Positions 26,757 to 34,836 of a stretch of DNA of 64,000 bases are shown here, in pieces. The notes beneath the pieces were generated by a model, which was not told the DNA's origin, did not search any database, and was given only the letters and a program-made list of their open reading frames with translations. Position 1 is the first letter of the stretch, and each line of letters begins with the position of its first letter. A program made the translations under genes and the position numbers. Source of the stretch: Pelovirga terrestris (GTDB lineage: Bacteria; Desulfobacterota; Desulfuromonadia; Desulfuromonadales; Geopsychrobacteraceae); contig NZ_JACWUN010000008.1 of assembly GCF_014773365.1 (NCBI RefSeq), positions 85,404 through 149,403 on the forward strand, in the 5' to 3' direction.

Positions 26757-27593
26757 TCATGGCATGGAAAAAACTTCAAAGGTGTGATAGCCGTCAAACA
26801 GCAGACTCACCCCGAGGAAGCTGAAAAGCAGAAACATAAAGGCAACAGTAGAGAAAAATGCGGCGCGGCGCCCCCGCCAGCCGACCGTCAGACGGCCATG
26901 CAGCAGGGCGGCATAGAGCAGCCAGGTAATCAGCGCCCAGGTCTCCTTCGGGTCCCAGCTCCAGTAGCTGCCCCAGGCCAGGTTGGCCCAGGCCGCGCCG
27001 CTGATAATCCCCAGGGTCATAAACGGAAAACCGACACTCAGACAGGTGTAATTGACCCGGTCCAGGACATCGATGGATGGCAGCATCCGGTATAAGCGAT
27101 TAAACCGTTTGCTTTTAAGCATTCGATCCTGAATCAGATACATGACCCCGGCACCGAACGACAGGGCAAACGCGGCATTTCCTAAAAAGGCAAAGCTGAT
27201 GTGCAAGGGAAAGAGCCAGCTGCGCAGCACTGGATTGAGAGGCACCACCACATCCGGACTGAACGCACTGAACATCATCAGACCAGTGGCAACCGGAGCG
27301 GCAAAAGCTCCCATCACCGACAGACGGAAACGCAGATCCAGCAGCAGGAACAACAGCACCAGACACCAGGCAAAAAAGGACAGGGATTCGTGCAGGCTGG
27401 TAACCGGCGTGCCTAGAACCATGGTATGGCGCACGGCAAAAACACCGGCATGAATAACAATCCCCACCAGTAACACCCAGCGCCCCAGCTGCCCGGCTCC
27501 TTCACGTTTGCCGATCATGGCCGTCAGGTAGAGCACCCCGGCTACCAGGTAACTGACTGTTGTTAGTGCAAAAAGCAGCTTCACAGGTTCCAT
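26757..27593 (-). CDS. HemX/CcsA-family membrane protein (cytochrome c assembly-like)
   Basis: A 278-residue inner-membrane protein with about eight hydrophobic segments and the tryptophan-rich WGSYWSWDPKETWALITW motif, the WWD haem-handling signature of the CcsA/CcmC/CcmF superfamily. A position directly before hemA fits the HemX type, which influences GluTR level in Bacillus, but a role in haem delivery for cytochrome c is equally possible. A second CcsA-type protein is encoded at 37.8 kb beside ResB. The start at 27593 is chosen for its AAAGGAAACC site and position before the first membrane helix. Confidence 0.85.
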   Translation of the reverse strand: MEPVKLLFALTTVSYLVAGVLYLTAMIGKREGAGQLGRWVLLVGIVIHAGVFAVRHTMVLGTPVTSLHESLSFFAWCLVLLFLLLDLRFRLSVMGAFAAPVATGLMMFSAFSPDVVVPLNPVLRSWLFPLHISFAFLGNAAFALSFGAGVMYLIQDRMLKSKRFNRLYRMLPSIDVLDRVNYTCLSVGFPFMTLGIISGAAWANLAWGSYWSWDPKETWALITWLLYAALLHGRLTVGWRGRRAAFFSTVAFMFLLFSFLGVSLLFDGYHTFEVFSMP

Positions 27594-27663
27594 AGGTTTC
27601 CTTTCTGCACACATGACAACAGTCGATAAAAGGAAAGTACGGCAGTCATGCCGGGCAACCAAC

Positions 27664-28242
27664 TCAACATTGAAAAAGCTCCGCTTCCACCAACTCGCAC
27701 AGTAAATGACCGGCAAATTGCATTAATTCAATTTGTCGTGCCCGACTACCGGTTGCCAGATCCAGGCACCATTCGAGATCATCACGATAGAGGGGATCCT
27801 TCATGCCGGCACCGGACAATAAGGCAACCGCCTGATCATTCTCGAGCATCTCATCACGCAACCGCTCCAGGGCCGGACTGAGAGCCCCGCTACCAAAGAG
27901 CAGCAGCAGCTGTTTTTCGCCGCCCAGCGCACGATAGTGGCGAATAAACAACTGTTCGTAATCGCCACTTGAAGCCATTGCCGCCGCCAATGCGCTATCA
28001 CTTCCCAGACAGATGGCCGGCAGGGCCGGCCGATCAAAATCAAGACGATAGGCAAAAGCCGTAGCGACCAGTTGAGCCACCGGATGGAACATGCCAATTC
28101 CGACCGTCAACAGTTGTCCTCCATCGGCAAAGAGGGTGGCGACCCCCCCGGCCAGGCGCTTCATCTCTACCTGTTGGGTATCGCAAAACCGCTTGATGAG
28201 CTCCCGGTGGAGACCAGTTGATTGGGCGAAACGAGAATCCAT
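27664..28242 (-). CDS. SIS-domain protein (GmhA/DiaA-like) heading the haem operon
   Basis: A 192-residue protein with a sugar-isomerase (SIS) fold: FADGGQLLTVGIGMFH, then LLLLFGSGALSPALERL and DQAVALLSG. It resembles phosphoheptose isomerase/DiaA-like proteins but lacks obvious GmhA catalytic residues, so the ligand is not known. The ATG at 28242 with GGAGG 4 bp upstream is chosen over an upstream ATG at 28326, which would overlap the promoter. It is the first gene after a strong sigma-70 promoter, followed by the HemX-like gene 70 bp later. A link to haem synthesis is suggested only by position. Confidence 0.78.
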   Translation of the reverse strand: MDSRFAQSTGLHRELIKRFCDTQQVEMKRLAGGVATLFADGGQLLTVGIGMFHPVAQLVATAFAYRLDFDRPALPAICLGSDSALAAAMASSGDYEQLFIRHYRALGGEKQLLLLFGSGALSPALERLRDEMLENDQAVALLSGAGMKDPLYRDDLEWCLDLATGSRARQIELMQFAGHLLCELVEAELFQC

Positions 28243-28290
28243 AAAACCTCCGCCGGCAAAGATATGACCGGCATGCCAAGTCACTGCGGC

Positions 28291-28319
28291 ATGATAGGGA
28301 GGCTCCTGGTTAGTGTCAA
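28291..28319 (-). promoter_or_regulatory. Sigma-70 promoter of the haem operon
   Basis: On the minus strand TTGACA (28319-28314) is followed after exactly 17 bp by TATCAT (28296-28291). Transcription would start near 28284, about 40 bp before the SIS gene. No operator is obvious. Confidence 0.7.
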
Positions 28320-28348
28320 GCGTCACTTCGGGTCCGATGATTAGATCT

Positions 28349-28377
28349 TTGATTTTTTAACCGAGTTACTATATATT
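28349..28377 (+). promoter_or_regulatory. Sigma-70 promoter of trxA
   Basis: TTGATT at 28349-28354 and TATATT at 28372-28377 are 17 bp apart. The trxA start codon is 61 bp further on. The promoter is back to back with that of the haem operon, the two -35 boxes being about 30 bp apart. Confidence 0.65.
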
Positions 28378-28437
28378 AGCTTTTGCATGAATTGACCACC
28401 CTTTTTGAGTATTCGAATCAAGAATAAGGAGAAACTG

Positions 28438-28767
28438 ATGGCTAGCGATAAAATTATCGAAGTTACCGACGACCAGTTCGATTCCACCGTACTGAAATCT
28501 GACACCCCGATCCTCGTCGATTTCTGGGCAAGCTGGTGCGCCCCCTGCAAAGCGATTGCTCCGGTGCTGGATCAACTGGCAGACGAATATGATGGCAAGG
28601 TCAAGATCGGTAAAGTCAACGTCGACGACAACCCGGCGACCCCGGGTCAATACGGGGTCCGCGGGATCCCGACGATGATTCTTTTCCATCAGGGCAAGGT
28701 CGTTGATCAGCTGGTAGGGGCCGTGCCTAAAAACCAGATTGAAAGTCTGATCAAAAAAGCCCTGTAG
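28438..28767 (+). CDS. trxA: Thioredoxin
   Basis: A 109-residue thioredoxin with the standard active site FWASWCAPCK (redox Cys pair at about 33 and 36), the cis-proline stretch RGIPTMILF, and normal length. It reduces protein disulfides in the cytoplasm. The ATG at 28438 has AAGGAG; a TTG... style upstream extension to 28405 has no ribosome site and is rejected. It is a single-gene unit with its own promoter and terminator. Confidence 0.96.
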   Translation: MASDKIIEVTDDQFDSTVLKSDTPILVDFWASWCAPCKAIAPVLDQLADEYDGKVKIGKVNVDDNPATPGQYGVRGIPTMILFHQGKVVDQLVGAVPKNQIESLIKKAL

Positions 28768-28794
28768 TGCAACCTGCTGCATAAAGTGGTTGAT

Positions 28795-28828
28795 AAAAAA
28801 GCTCCAGCAAACAGGCCGGGGCTTTTTT
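28795..28828 (+). terminator. Rho-independent terminator of trxA
   Basis: AAAAAAGCTCC (28795-28805) pairs with GGGGCTTTTTT (28818-28828), 11 bp with one G-U pair, ending in six T. The mirrored A-tract means it can also stop the opposing gene that ends at 28831. Confidence 0.85.
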
Positions 28829-28830
28829 AT

Positions 28831-30504
28831 TTAGATCGAGACCCCGAAACGCCTCACCCGGCTCGCATTCAAGCGGCTTTCCCTGCCGATCTGTTGCAGG
28901 GCGGCGGTGGCTTTTTCAACGATCAGCCGCTGCGAATCGCTGATGCCGCCCAGTCGCCCGTATCGCAGACAAGCGTCGATATGACGGGATAATTGATCAC
29001 CGTTTAACCCCTTGAACAGCAGGATAAAATCAGTCACCGACGCCTGGGCAAGCTGATGTTCCTCATCGCTGTGGTCCCCCTCTTCGTGCAACCGCTCGCA
29101 GAGCTGTAGCACGGTCAACTTTTCGCGCAGGGCGTGCTGAACCTGGCGGAATTTCTCTATCACCTCTGGATCGCGAATTTCCTCTGTCTCGACAGCTGAC
29201 GCAATGGCAAACAGCTTCGTCTCACCTTTGCGTTTTTCGATATACAGATCAATAATCCGACTGGCCAACTTGTCTTTACCCAGATAGCGTAGCAGGCGCA
29301 CGCTGCCATCAAGGTTGACCGGGCTGATATGGCGGGCATTGTCGCGAAAACTCTCCGACAGGCAAGTAATAACATCAGTGGCATTGTCATCAAACGAGCG
29401 GTAAAATGTTTGCCAGGCCTCCTGGAAAGATTTTTCCGAGCGTGCTGCGCGAATCTGCTCGTCATAGATGATTGCCTGTTCCTTCATCGGTTCTTCATCG
29501 AGGTACCCATTCTCGACCAGACGACCGATCTGACGACCAAAATCATCCAGACAAAAATTATCATAGCCACGCAGGATCGCATTCCACTGTTGCTGCTGCG
29601 TGGTCAAATTCTCCTCACTGTCAAGGCTGGCGAATGAGGCGGTACGATTCATGATAAAAGCATAATCAGGAGCCTCAGCAGAGCGGCTGTAATAACACCA
29701 GGCCAGTAGAGCAAGAATACGCACCGCCCGCTCTAACACCTGCGGATCAACGTTTTTCAATACCGGCACCAGCAAACTCGCCAGGGCTTCGGTTTTTTTG
29801 ATGATGCGAATATTGTTGATCTGCAATTGCATCACCGCCGGCCCCAGAATCTTGCCTAAGAGATCGTTGCGCAATGAAATAGCAACACAATCTTTGGCGC
29901 TCGGGGCAAAGCGCAGTTCGCTGTCGATCACCTTCTCGCGCAGGCGATTGTACTCAATATGGGAATCGCCGCCGAGGCTTTCATCATTGAGAATCAGCAC
30001 CACCTTGCACTTTTTCTGTTCCTTCAAGATGGTGATCAGGCCGAGGATATCCTGGGTCTCCATTCCTTTGCCTTTACGCTCAAAATCATCCAGACAGATC
30101 AGGGTTTTTTCCAGCGATAGAAAAGCCAGGGATTCGAACGGGGCATCAGTCAATTCTGCCGCTTTTTCGACCGCAAAAAGAGCAAACTTCTTTTTTCCGG
30201 TGGTGCGCAACAAACGGTTCATATTGGCACGAAAGCTCTCCACTGACGGGCGGCGACCGATGTGCTGACGCGACATCATGTTTTCAAAAATACTGTTTTT
30301 CAGTTCCGACAGGGAATTGATACCAAAGAGGGAAACGTACGAGTAGTCGCTTAGAGCGATACGCCGTTGATTTTTTGCGGCATGCAGGTAAGCATTCCAG
30401 GCGTAGGTTTTGCCCACCCCCCAGCCCCCTTTGATGGCAAGAACCTCCGGTACTTCGCTGGCCAGAAATCGTCCAATCTGCTGTTCAATAATGGTAATTG
30501 ACAT
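28831..30504 (-). CDS. KAP-like P-loop ATPase of unknown function
   Basis: A 557-residue protein with Walker A GGWGVGKT at about 26-33 and a Walker B-like LICLDDFERKG at about 134-144, followed by a long helical region without membrane segments. The layout (N-terminal P-loop with the DDFER acidic motif, helical C-terminal half) resembles KAP/STAND-like NTPases. Such ATPases occur in signalling and in several phage-defence systems, but no nuclease, protease or other effector domain is recognisable in it or next to it, so no function is assigned. It is followed at the 3' side by the trxA terminator and preceded by the UDG-like gene on the same strand. Confidence 0.7.
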   Translation of the reverse strand: MSITIIEQQIGRFLASEVPEVLAIKGGWGVGKTYAWNAYLHAAKNQRRIALSDYSYVSLFGINSLSELKNSIFENMMSRQHIGRRPSVESFRANMNRLLRTTGKKKFALFAVEKAAELTDAPFESLAFLSLEKTLICLDDFERKGKGMETQDILGLITILKEQKKCKVVLILNDESLGGDSHIEYNRLREKVIDSELRFAPSAKDCVAISLRNDLLGKILGPAVMQLQINNIRIIKKTEALASLLVPVLKNVDPQVLERAVRILALLAWCYYSRSAEAPDYAFIMNRTASFASLDSEENLTTQQQQWNAILRGYDNFCLDDFGRQIGRLVENGYLDEEPMKEQAIIYDEQIRAARSEKSFQEAWQTFYRSFDDNATDVITCLSESFRDNARHISPVNLDGSVRLLRYLGKDKLASRIIDLYIEKRKGETKLFAIASAVETEEIRDPEVIEKFRQVQHALREKLTVLQLCERLHEEGDHSDEEHQLAQASVTDFILLFKGLNGDQLSRHIDACLRYGRLGGISDSQRLIVEKATAALQQIGRESRLNASRVRRFGVSI

Positions 30505-30549
30505 GGGACATTTCCTTCACTGATCGACCGCAGATGAACCCAACAAGAC

Positions 30550-31227
30550 TCAGCCTAAGATCTGACGCAACTGCTCTCTGAATTGTCCGGCACCACCATT
30601 GGCGGGATGGCGGACTTTGGTCGCTCCAATCCGCAGCTGCCCCAGTTGCAGTGCGGATTTTTCGCCAACCGCAACAATCTGACTGAAATTTCCGAGTTCC
30701 AGCAACTGCAGCAGGATCCGGTGCCCGGCACTTAGTTCCCGCGCATCCGGGGTGCGGTTACTGAGCAGCCCCTGGTCAGGGTGGTAAGGGTGCCAGGGAA
30801 AGGCGTTCCACAAAACCACCCGATAGGGATCGATTCCCTGCTGTGCCAAGAAGCCCCAGACGATGGTCGCCGTCGGCTCGGTAAAACCTGCGGGGCGCAC
30901 TTTGGGCGAGCTGGTTCGGCGGGGGGTAAGTCCTTTAAATACGATTTCCGGTGCCAGTCCTTTGTGGGCCAGTCCACCCAACAGCAGGCGCTCTGAGGTC
31001 ATCGGAATCCCGCTGAAATGCCCCCCCTGATAACCAATCGCTTCGGCACACAACAGGGTATCTGCCTGCCCGATGCGCTCACCCAGATAGTGGGTCAGCT
31101 GTTCGCAACGAACAACCGCTCCCTTATCATCAGCATCATGGCAGAAATCCCTCTCAGCCCAGGGATTAAACACCGCGGCAGACCGATAAGCGCGTAAAGA
31201 GGTGACAAAATCAGTAAGCACCCTCAC
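30550..31227 (-). CDS. Uracil-DNA glycosylase-like family protein
   Basis: A 225-residue protein. The GYQGGHFSGIPMTSER segment (about residues 64-79), NAFPWHPYHPDQG and the C-terminal VRHPANGGAGQF match a family of uracil-DNA-glycosylase-fold proteins. The HPANGG element corresponds to the HPSP-type DNA-binding loop of classical enzymes. The canonical GQDPYH motif is absent, so catalytic activity cannot be assumed. The stop/start overlap with the DUF2288 gene (31224-31227) shows they are translated together. The ATPase gene follows 45 bp later. Confidence 0.75.
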   Translation of the reverse strand: MRVLTDFVTSLRAYRSAAVFNPWAERDFCHDADDKGAVVRCEQLTHYLGERIGQADTLLCAEAIGYQGGHFSGIPMTSERLLLGGLAHKGLAPEIVFKGLTPRRTSSPKVRPAGFTEPTATIVWGFLAQQGIDPYRVVLWNAFPWHPYHPDQGLLSNRTPDARELSAGHRILLQLLELGNFSQIVAVGEKSALQLGQLRIGATKVRHPANGGAGQFREQLRQILG

Positions 31228-31511
31228 ACCGCCTGGATCAGAATATAGGGTTGAACAATCAGCATCAAAAAAGGCTTGTCAAGGGACGTTTCCCACTCTG
31301 CCAGCTCAGCAGCTGTCGGCTTGGCCAATTGGCCACCGGCAATCCACGCCCCGACTGCGGAGGTATCGTCCGCGGCAACAGCCCCGGCTACCGCTACCAG
31401 GTTCAGATCAGAAGTCACAGTGACAATGGCATCACGGCGCAGGTGAATGCGCAACTCGCGCCAGCTGACCTGGGCAAGATCACGCTCAAAGCCCTCTTTG
31501 ACAGTCGTCAT
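31224..31511 (-). CDS. DUF2288 family protein
   Basis: A 95-residue protein that reads through SWRELRIHLRRDAIVTV, DLNLVAVAGAVAADDTSAV and the strongly conserved C-terminal KPFLMLIVQPYILIQ, the signature of DUF2288. The family is small, cytoplasmic and of unknown function, common in proteobacteria. It is the first gene of a minus-strand unit with the UDG-like gene, overlapping it by 4 bp. Confidence 0.82.
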   Translation of the reverse strand: MTTVKEGFERDLAQVSWRELRIHLRRDAIVTVTSDLNLVAVAGAVAADDTSAVGAWIAGGQLAKPTAAELAEWETSLDKPFLMLIVQPYILIQAV

Positions 31512-31725
31512 GATAGTTATGCTCCGTAGATCGCCAACCGATTTATTGATAATCAGCGGCAGAATAACCAGCAGGCCGATGGTCGGTCAACACCTGTGGG
31601 CATGAAATCCACTGAATATTTTTTTCCGGGTGAAAAAGTAGCTCAATTAAATTAGTCTGTTAGCCGATAGGTATGATAGAGTTATACTAATTTTTATCAT
31701 TTTTACTACATCAGACGTGAGGATC

Positions 31726-33234
31726 ATGGCTGAGAGTGACAAAAAAAGCAGGATCGATGTCGGGTGCAAAGTACTTGCTGAATATGTCACCGACGACTAC
31801 AGCCTGCAACTGCAAACCTGCGCCAGCGACATGGAATGCCGTGCCGGCATCACTGTCCATAACCTCGAAAAAAGCCCCTCTCCTGCGGATATCATGTCGT
31901 TTCTGCGCCGCAACAATATTACCAGCAGCGTCGATCTCGAACAGGTTGCCATCTTTTGCACTGAAGCTGCCCAGGGCAACAATCCCCAGGACATCATCCT
32001 CGCTCGCGGGTCGGAGCCGGAACCGGGAGAGGACGGCTGGTTCGAGCTGCTGGTGTCAACCGGCAAGGATGTGTCGGAATGGGAAGAGGATGAGTTTGGC
32101 CGGGTCAACTTCAAAGATGTCCAGAATTTTTCCAACGTTGAGATTGGTGAGCATATCGGCAACATCTATCCGCCGACCCCCGGAGTCCCGGGGAAAACCA
32201 TCACCGGCGATCTGATTACCCCGCTATCCGGCAAAGCCGCCAATGTTATTGCCGGTGCCGGCGTGCGTTTGAGCGACGACGGCAAACAGGCCTTTGCCAT
32301 CCGCAGCGGCCGGGCTGTCTTTGATAATAACATGATCTCGATTGCCGAAGAATTTATCGTCGATGGCGATGTTGACTTACGTGTTGGCCACATCACCTTT
32401 AATGGTTTTGTCGATATCAAGGGGGATGTGCTCGATGATTTCAACATTACCGCCACCAAAGGGATCAAGGTTTCCGGTGCGGTTGGGGCCTGCAAGATTC
32501 AGTGTGACGGGCCGGTTACTATCGGCACCATGACCGGCAAGGGGGTGGGTAAAATCGTCTGCAAAGGAGCTTTGCGGGCCAACTACCTCAACCAGGTCAC
32601 GGTCGAATGTTGGAACAACATCGACGTTGCCCACGAAGTGCGTAACTCGATCCTCAAAGCCACCGGCAGCATCCACATTGAAACGGGGCAAATATCCGGC
32701 GGCGAGGCCATTGCCCTGGAAGGGATCGAGGCCAAAGCGGTAGGGGCACGTTCCGGCATCAGAACCCAGCTGACGTCCGGCGTCTACTTCCCCGAAAACG
32801 ATCGTCTTAAGTACCTGCGGACGCGGGTCAAAAGCGTTGCTGAACAGGCTAAACGGATCAGTGAAGCACTCAAATCGCTCAACAAAAAACCGCGGCCGGA
32901 CAACCGTCCGGCCCTGCGTGAAGCGATTGAACTGCGCATCGGCATCCTCACCCAACGCCACGTTAACCTCGAAGAAGAGCGGGAAGAGCTCAACGAAGAG
33001 TTGATCAATTTCAGCGCCGGAGAACACCCGACCGCCCGCGCCAGGATCAATGTTCTGGCAAAGCTGATGGAAGGATCGGTGCTTCACCTCGGTGAAACCA
33101 GTGAAGAAATCAAGATGGAGCGCTCCGGACCCATGTCCATTGTTGAGAACACTCAAGACGGCGGGCTGCGCTTTTTGAGCCACTCCCCCCTGGCCGCCGT
33201 GCTTAAAGAACCGGAAGATGACGCAGATGAATGA
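31726..33234 (+). CDS. FapA/DUF342 polymer-forming-like protein
   Basis: A 502-residue cytoplasmic protein of the FapA (DUF342) family. The N-terminal about 150 residues lead to GNIYPPTPGVPGKTITGDLI, the family hallmark. A right-handed beta-helix region follows (VDGDVDLRVGHITFNGFVDI, GDVLDDFNITATKGIKV, repeated V/I-G/D-x rungs), then a coiled-coil at about 370-450. Such proteins are linked to flagellar number control or cell-pole scaffolds in some bacteria, though the role is not general. The ATG at 31726 follows GTGAGGATC and is preferred to the GTG at 31717. No flagellar genes are nearby. Confidence 0.85.
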   Translation: MAESDKKSRIDVGCKVLAEYVTDDYSLQLQTCASDMECRAGITVHNLEKSPSPADIMSFLRRNNITSSVDLEQVAIFCTEAAQGNNPQDIILARGSEPEPGEDGWFELLVSTGKDVSEWEEDEFGRVNFKDVQNFSNVEIGEHIGNIYPPTPGVPGKTITGDLITPLSGKAANVIAGAGVRLSDDGKQAFAIRSGRAVFDNNMISIAEEFIVDGDVDLRVGHITFNGFVDIKGDVLDDFNITATKGIKVSGAVGACKIQCDGPVTIGTMTGKGVGKIVCKGALRANYLNQVTVECWNNIDVAHEVRNSILKATGSIHIETGQISGGEAIALEGIEAKAVGARSGIRTQLTSGVYFPENDRLKYLRTRVKSVAEQAKRISEALKSLNKKPRPDNRPALREAIELRIGILTQRHVNLEEEREELNEELINFSAGEHPTARARINVLAKLMEGSVLHLGETSEEIKMERSGPMSIVENTQDGGLRFLSHSPLAAVLKEPEDDADE

Positions 33235-33253
33235 TGTTTTGTTGTTTCTGCGG

Positions 33254-34666
33254 TCAGGCGCTTCGGTCCTGTACCTCTTTCATCACCCGCTCGGCTACCC
33301 GATTGGCTGCGTTGACACAATCATTCAATCCCACTCCGTAAAAAGCATTTCCGCTTAACAGTAGTCCCGGGGTAGTGGCCAGCGCAGCATCCAGCGCCTG
33401 CAATCTGGCACCGTGGCCACGCGTGTACTGGGGAATAGCGCGTGGATGACGGAACACCCGGACAAAATCGGGCGACTCAGTGATTCCCATGATCCGGCTC
33501 AAATCGGCGCTGGTGCGGGCGATGACCTCGTCATCGGCCAGATCAATCGCTGCCGCATTGGTCGCGCCGCCCATCATTGAGCGTAACAGCACCTTTCCTT
33601 GCGGAGCACGATTGGGAAAGATACTCGAATCCCAGAGGGTTCCGAGGGTGTGGCACCCCTCGGCGCGGGGGATCAGATAGCCAAAGCCATCCAGATTGCG
33701 CGCGATCCGTTCACGTTCATAACCGAAACAGATCACGTTCATCGGAGCGTAAGGGATTTCACGTAACAGCGTGGCTACTTGAGGGTTCAGTTGGTCGATC
33801 ATCGTTGCCACGGCGTATGAGGGGGAGGCGGTAACGACCAGATCAACGTCAAGCTGCTTACCGGAAGCCAGCTGCAATAGAAAACCACCTGATTTTTTCT
33901 CGATTCGCTCCACCTGCTGACCAGTTATCAGCTCCCCCTGTAAAGAAGAGGAAGCGGCATCGGTCAGTTCCTGAATGCCCCCGACAAAAGAAGTCAACAC
34001 CCCACCCGGTCCGGCAGCACTGGCAACCGCCTTGCCCGCCTTGATCTCGGCGCGTTTTTTGCGCGCCAGTCGCACCATCGCCTTGAGCAGACCACCATAT
34101 TCCTGCTCAAGTTCATAGATGCGCGGGAAACAACTCTTCAGACTCATGGTTTCCGGATTGCCGGCAAAAATACCGGAGACCATAGGGGAAATCAGCTTAT
34201 CCAGGGCTTCCTTGCCCAACCGCCGCCGCCCGAACTCGGCAAGGGTTTCATCACCGGGATCAGTACGTTTGGGCACCAGAACCTCACCCGCCAGACGTAA
34301 TTTTCCCGGCCAGGAGATTAACTTGGAAGAGAGAAAAGAGGGACCATTCTCGGGCAATCGGTGGAGCATTTTATCCGCGTAGATATAACGCTTGCGGGCG
34401 TTATCATCAGAACGCAGCAAGCGCTCCTCAATCTGCAGGTGGCGGCACAAATCCAGGGTCATGGGTTTACTGTCGAGGAAGCCGTTAGGCCCCCATTCAC
34501 ACAGGTACCCCTCTTCCTTGATCGACCAGATCTTGCCGCCGACCCGTTCCTGTTTTTCGATAACCAGGGTGGTCAGATCAAGTCCCGACCGGCGGGCATG
34601 CTCTTCAATAGAACTGGCTGCCGCCAGCCCGGAAATGCCTGCTCCTATGATTGCGATTCGTGTCAT
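33254..34666 (-). CDS. hemG: Protoporphyrinogen/coproporphyrinogen oxidase, HemY-type
   Basis: A 470-residue FAD enzyme of late haem synthesis. It opens with the dinucleotide-binding RIAIIGAGISGLAAASSIEE and VIEKQERVGGKIWS. EWGPNGFLDSKP, PMVSGIFAGNPETMSLKSCF and the C-terminal LLLSGNAFYGVGLNDCV are typical of oxygen-dependent protoporphyrinogen oxidases. The family also includes coproporphyrinogen oxidases, and the sequence alone does not settle which is made. The name hemG is used in the annotation sense for this oxidase (also called hemY). It has its own promoter, divergent from the dnaJ-like gene. Confidence 0.9.
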   Translation of the reverse strand: MTRIAIIGAGISGLAAASSIEEHARRSGLDLTTLVIEKQERVGGKIWSIKEEGYLCEWGPNGFLDSKPMTLDLCRHLQIEERLLRSDDNARKRYIYADKMLHRLPENGPSFLSSKLISWPGKLRLAGEVLVPKRTDPGDETLAEFGRRRLGKEALDKLISPMVSGIFAGNPETMSLKSCFPRIYELEQEYGGLLKAMVRLARKKRAEIKAGKAVASAAGPGGVLTSFVGGIQELTDAASSSLQGELITGQQVERIEKKSGGFLLQLASGKQLDVDLVVTASPSYAVATMIDQLNPQVATLLREIPYAPMNVICFGYERERIARNLDGFGYLIPRAEGCHTLGTLWDSSIFPNRAPQGKVLLRSMMGGATNAAAIDLADDEVIARTSADLSRIMGITESPDFVRVFRHPRAIPQYTRGHGARLQALDAALATTPGLLLSGNAFYGVGLNDCVNAANRVAERVMKEVQDRSA

Positions 34667-34707
34667 AATGGCCCCTGCAAAAGTTCGGATTAATGAAATT
34701 TTTCCAT

Positions 34708-34736
34708 ATCCTAGCGGTTCACCACAGACAGGTCAA
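34708..34736 (-). promoter_or_regulatory. Candidate promoter of hemG
   Basis: On the minus strand TTGACC (34736-34731) and TAGGAT (34713-34708) are separated by exactly 17 bp. The -35 box is inside the left arm of the inverted repeat at 34728-34774. Confidence 0.55.
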
Positions 34737-34774
34737 GCCGTCGCTTACATCCACAGGCAAGGTGCTTGACCTGT
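34728..34774. promoter_or_regulatory. Inverted repeat spanning the two divergent -35 boxes
   Basis: ACAGGTCAAGC at 34728-34738 and GCTTGACCTGT at 34764-34774 are perfect 11-bp inverted copies. Each arm contains a TTGACC -35 hexamer, one for hemG and one for the dnaJ-like gene. The symmetry may reflect only the two promoters, or a shared regulator site. Confidence 0.55.
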
Positions 34775-34794
34775 TGAAAAAGTGATCCTACTAT
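34766..34794 (+). promoter_or_regulatory. Candidate promoter of the dnaJ-like gene
   Basis: TTGACC at 34766-34771 and TACTAT at 34789-34794 are 17 bp apart. Transcription would start near 34801, 36 bp before the start codon. Confidence 0.62.
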
Positions 34795-34836
34795 GAATCC
34801 TATTGTCAACTTGCAGGAAACAGGAGCGTTGGGACT

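Noticed and set aside
32377..33183. A 268-codon minus-strand frame opposite fapA
   Set aside because: The DUF342 signature on the plus strand is clear and no start site supports the antisense frame.
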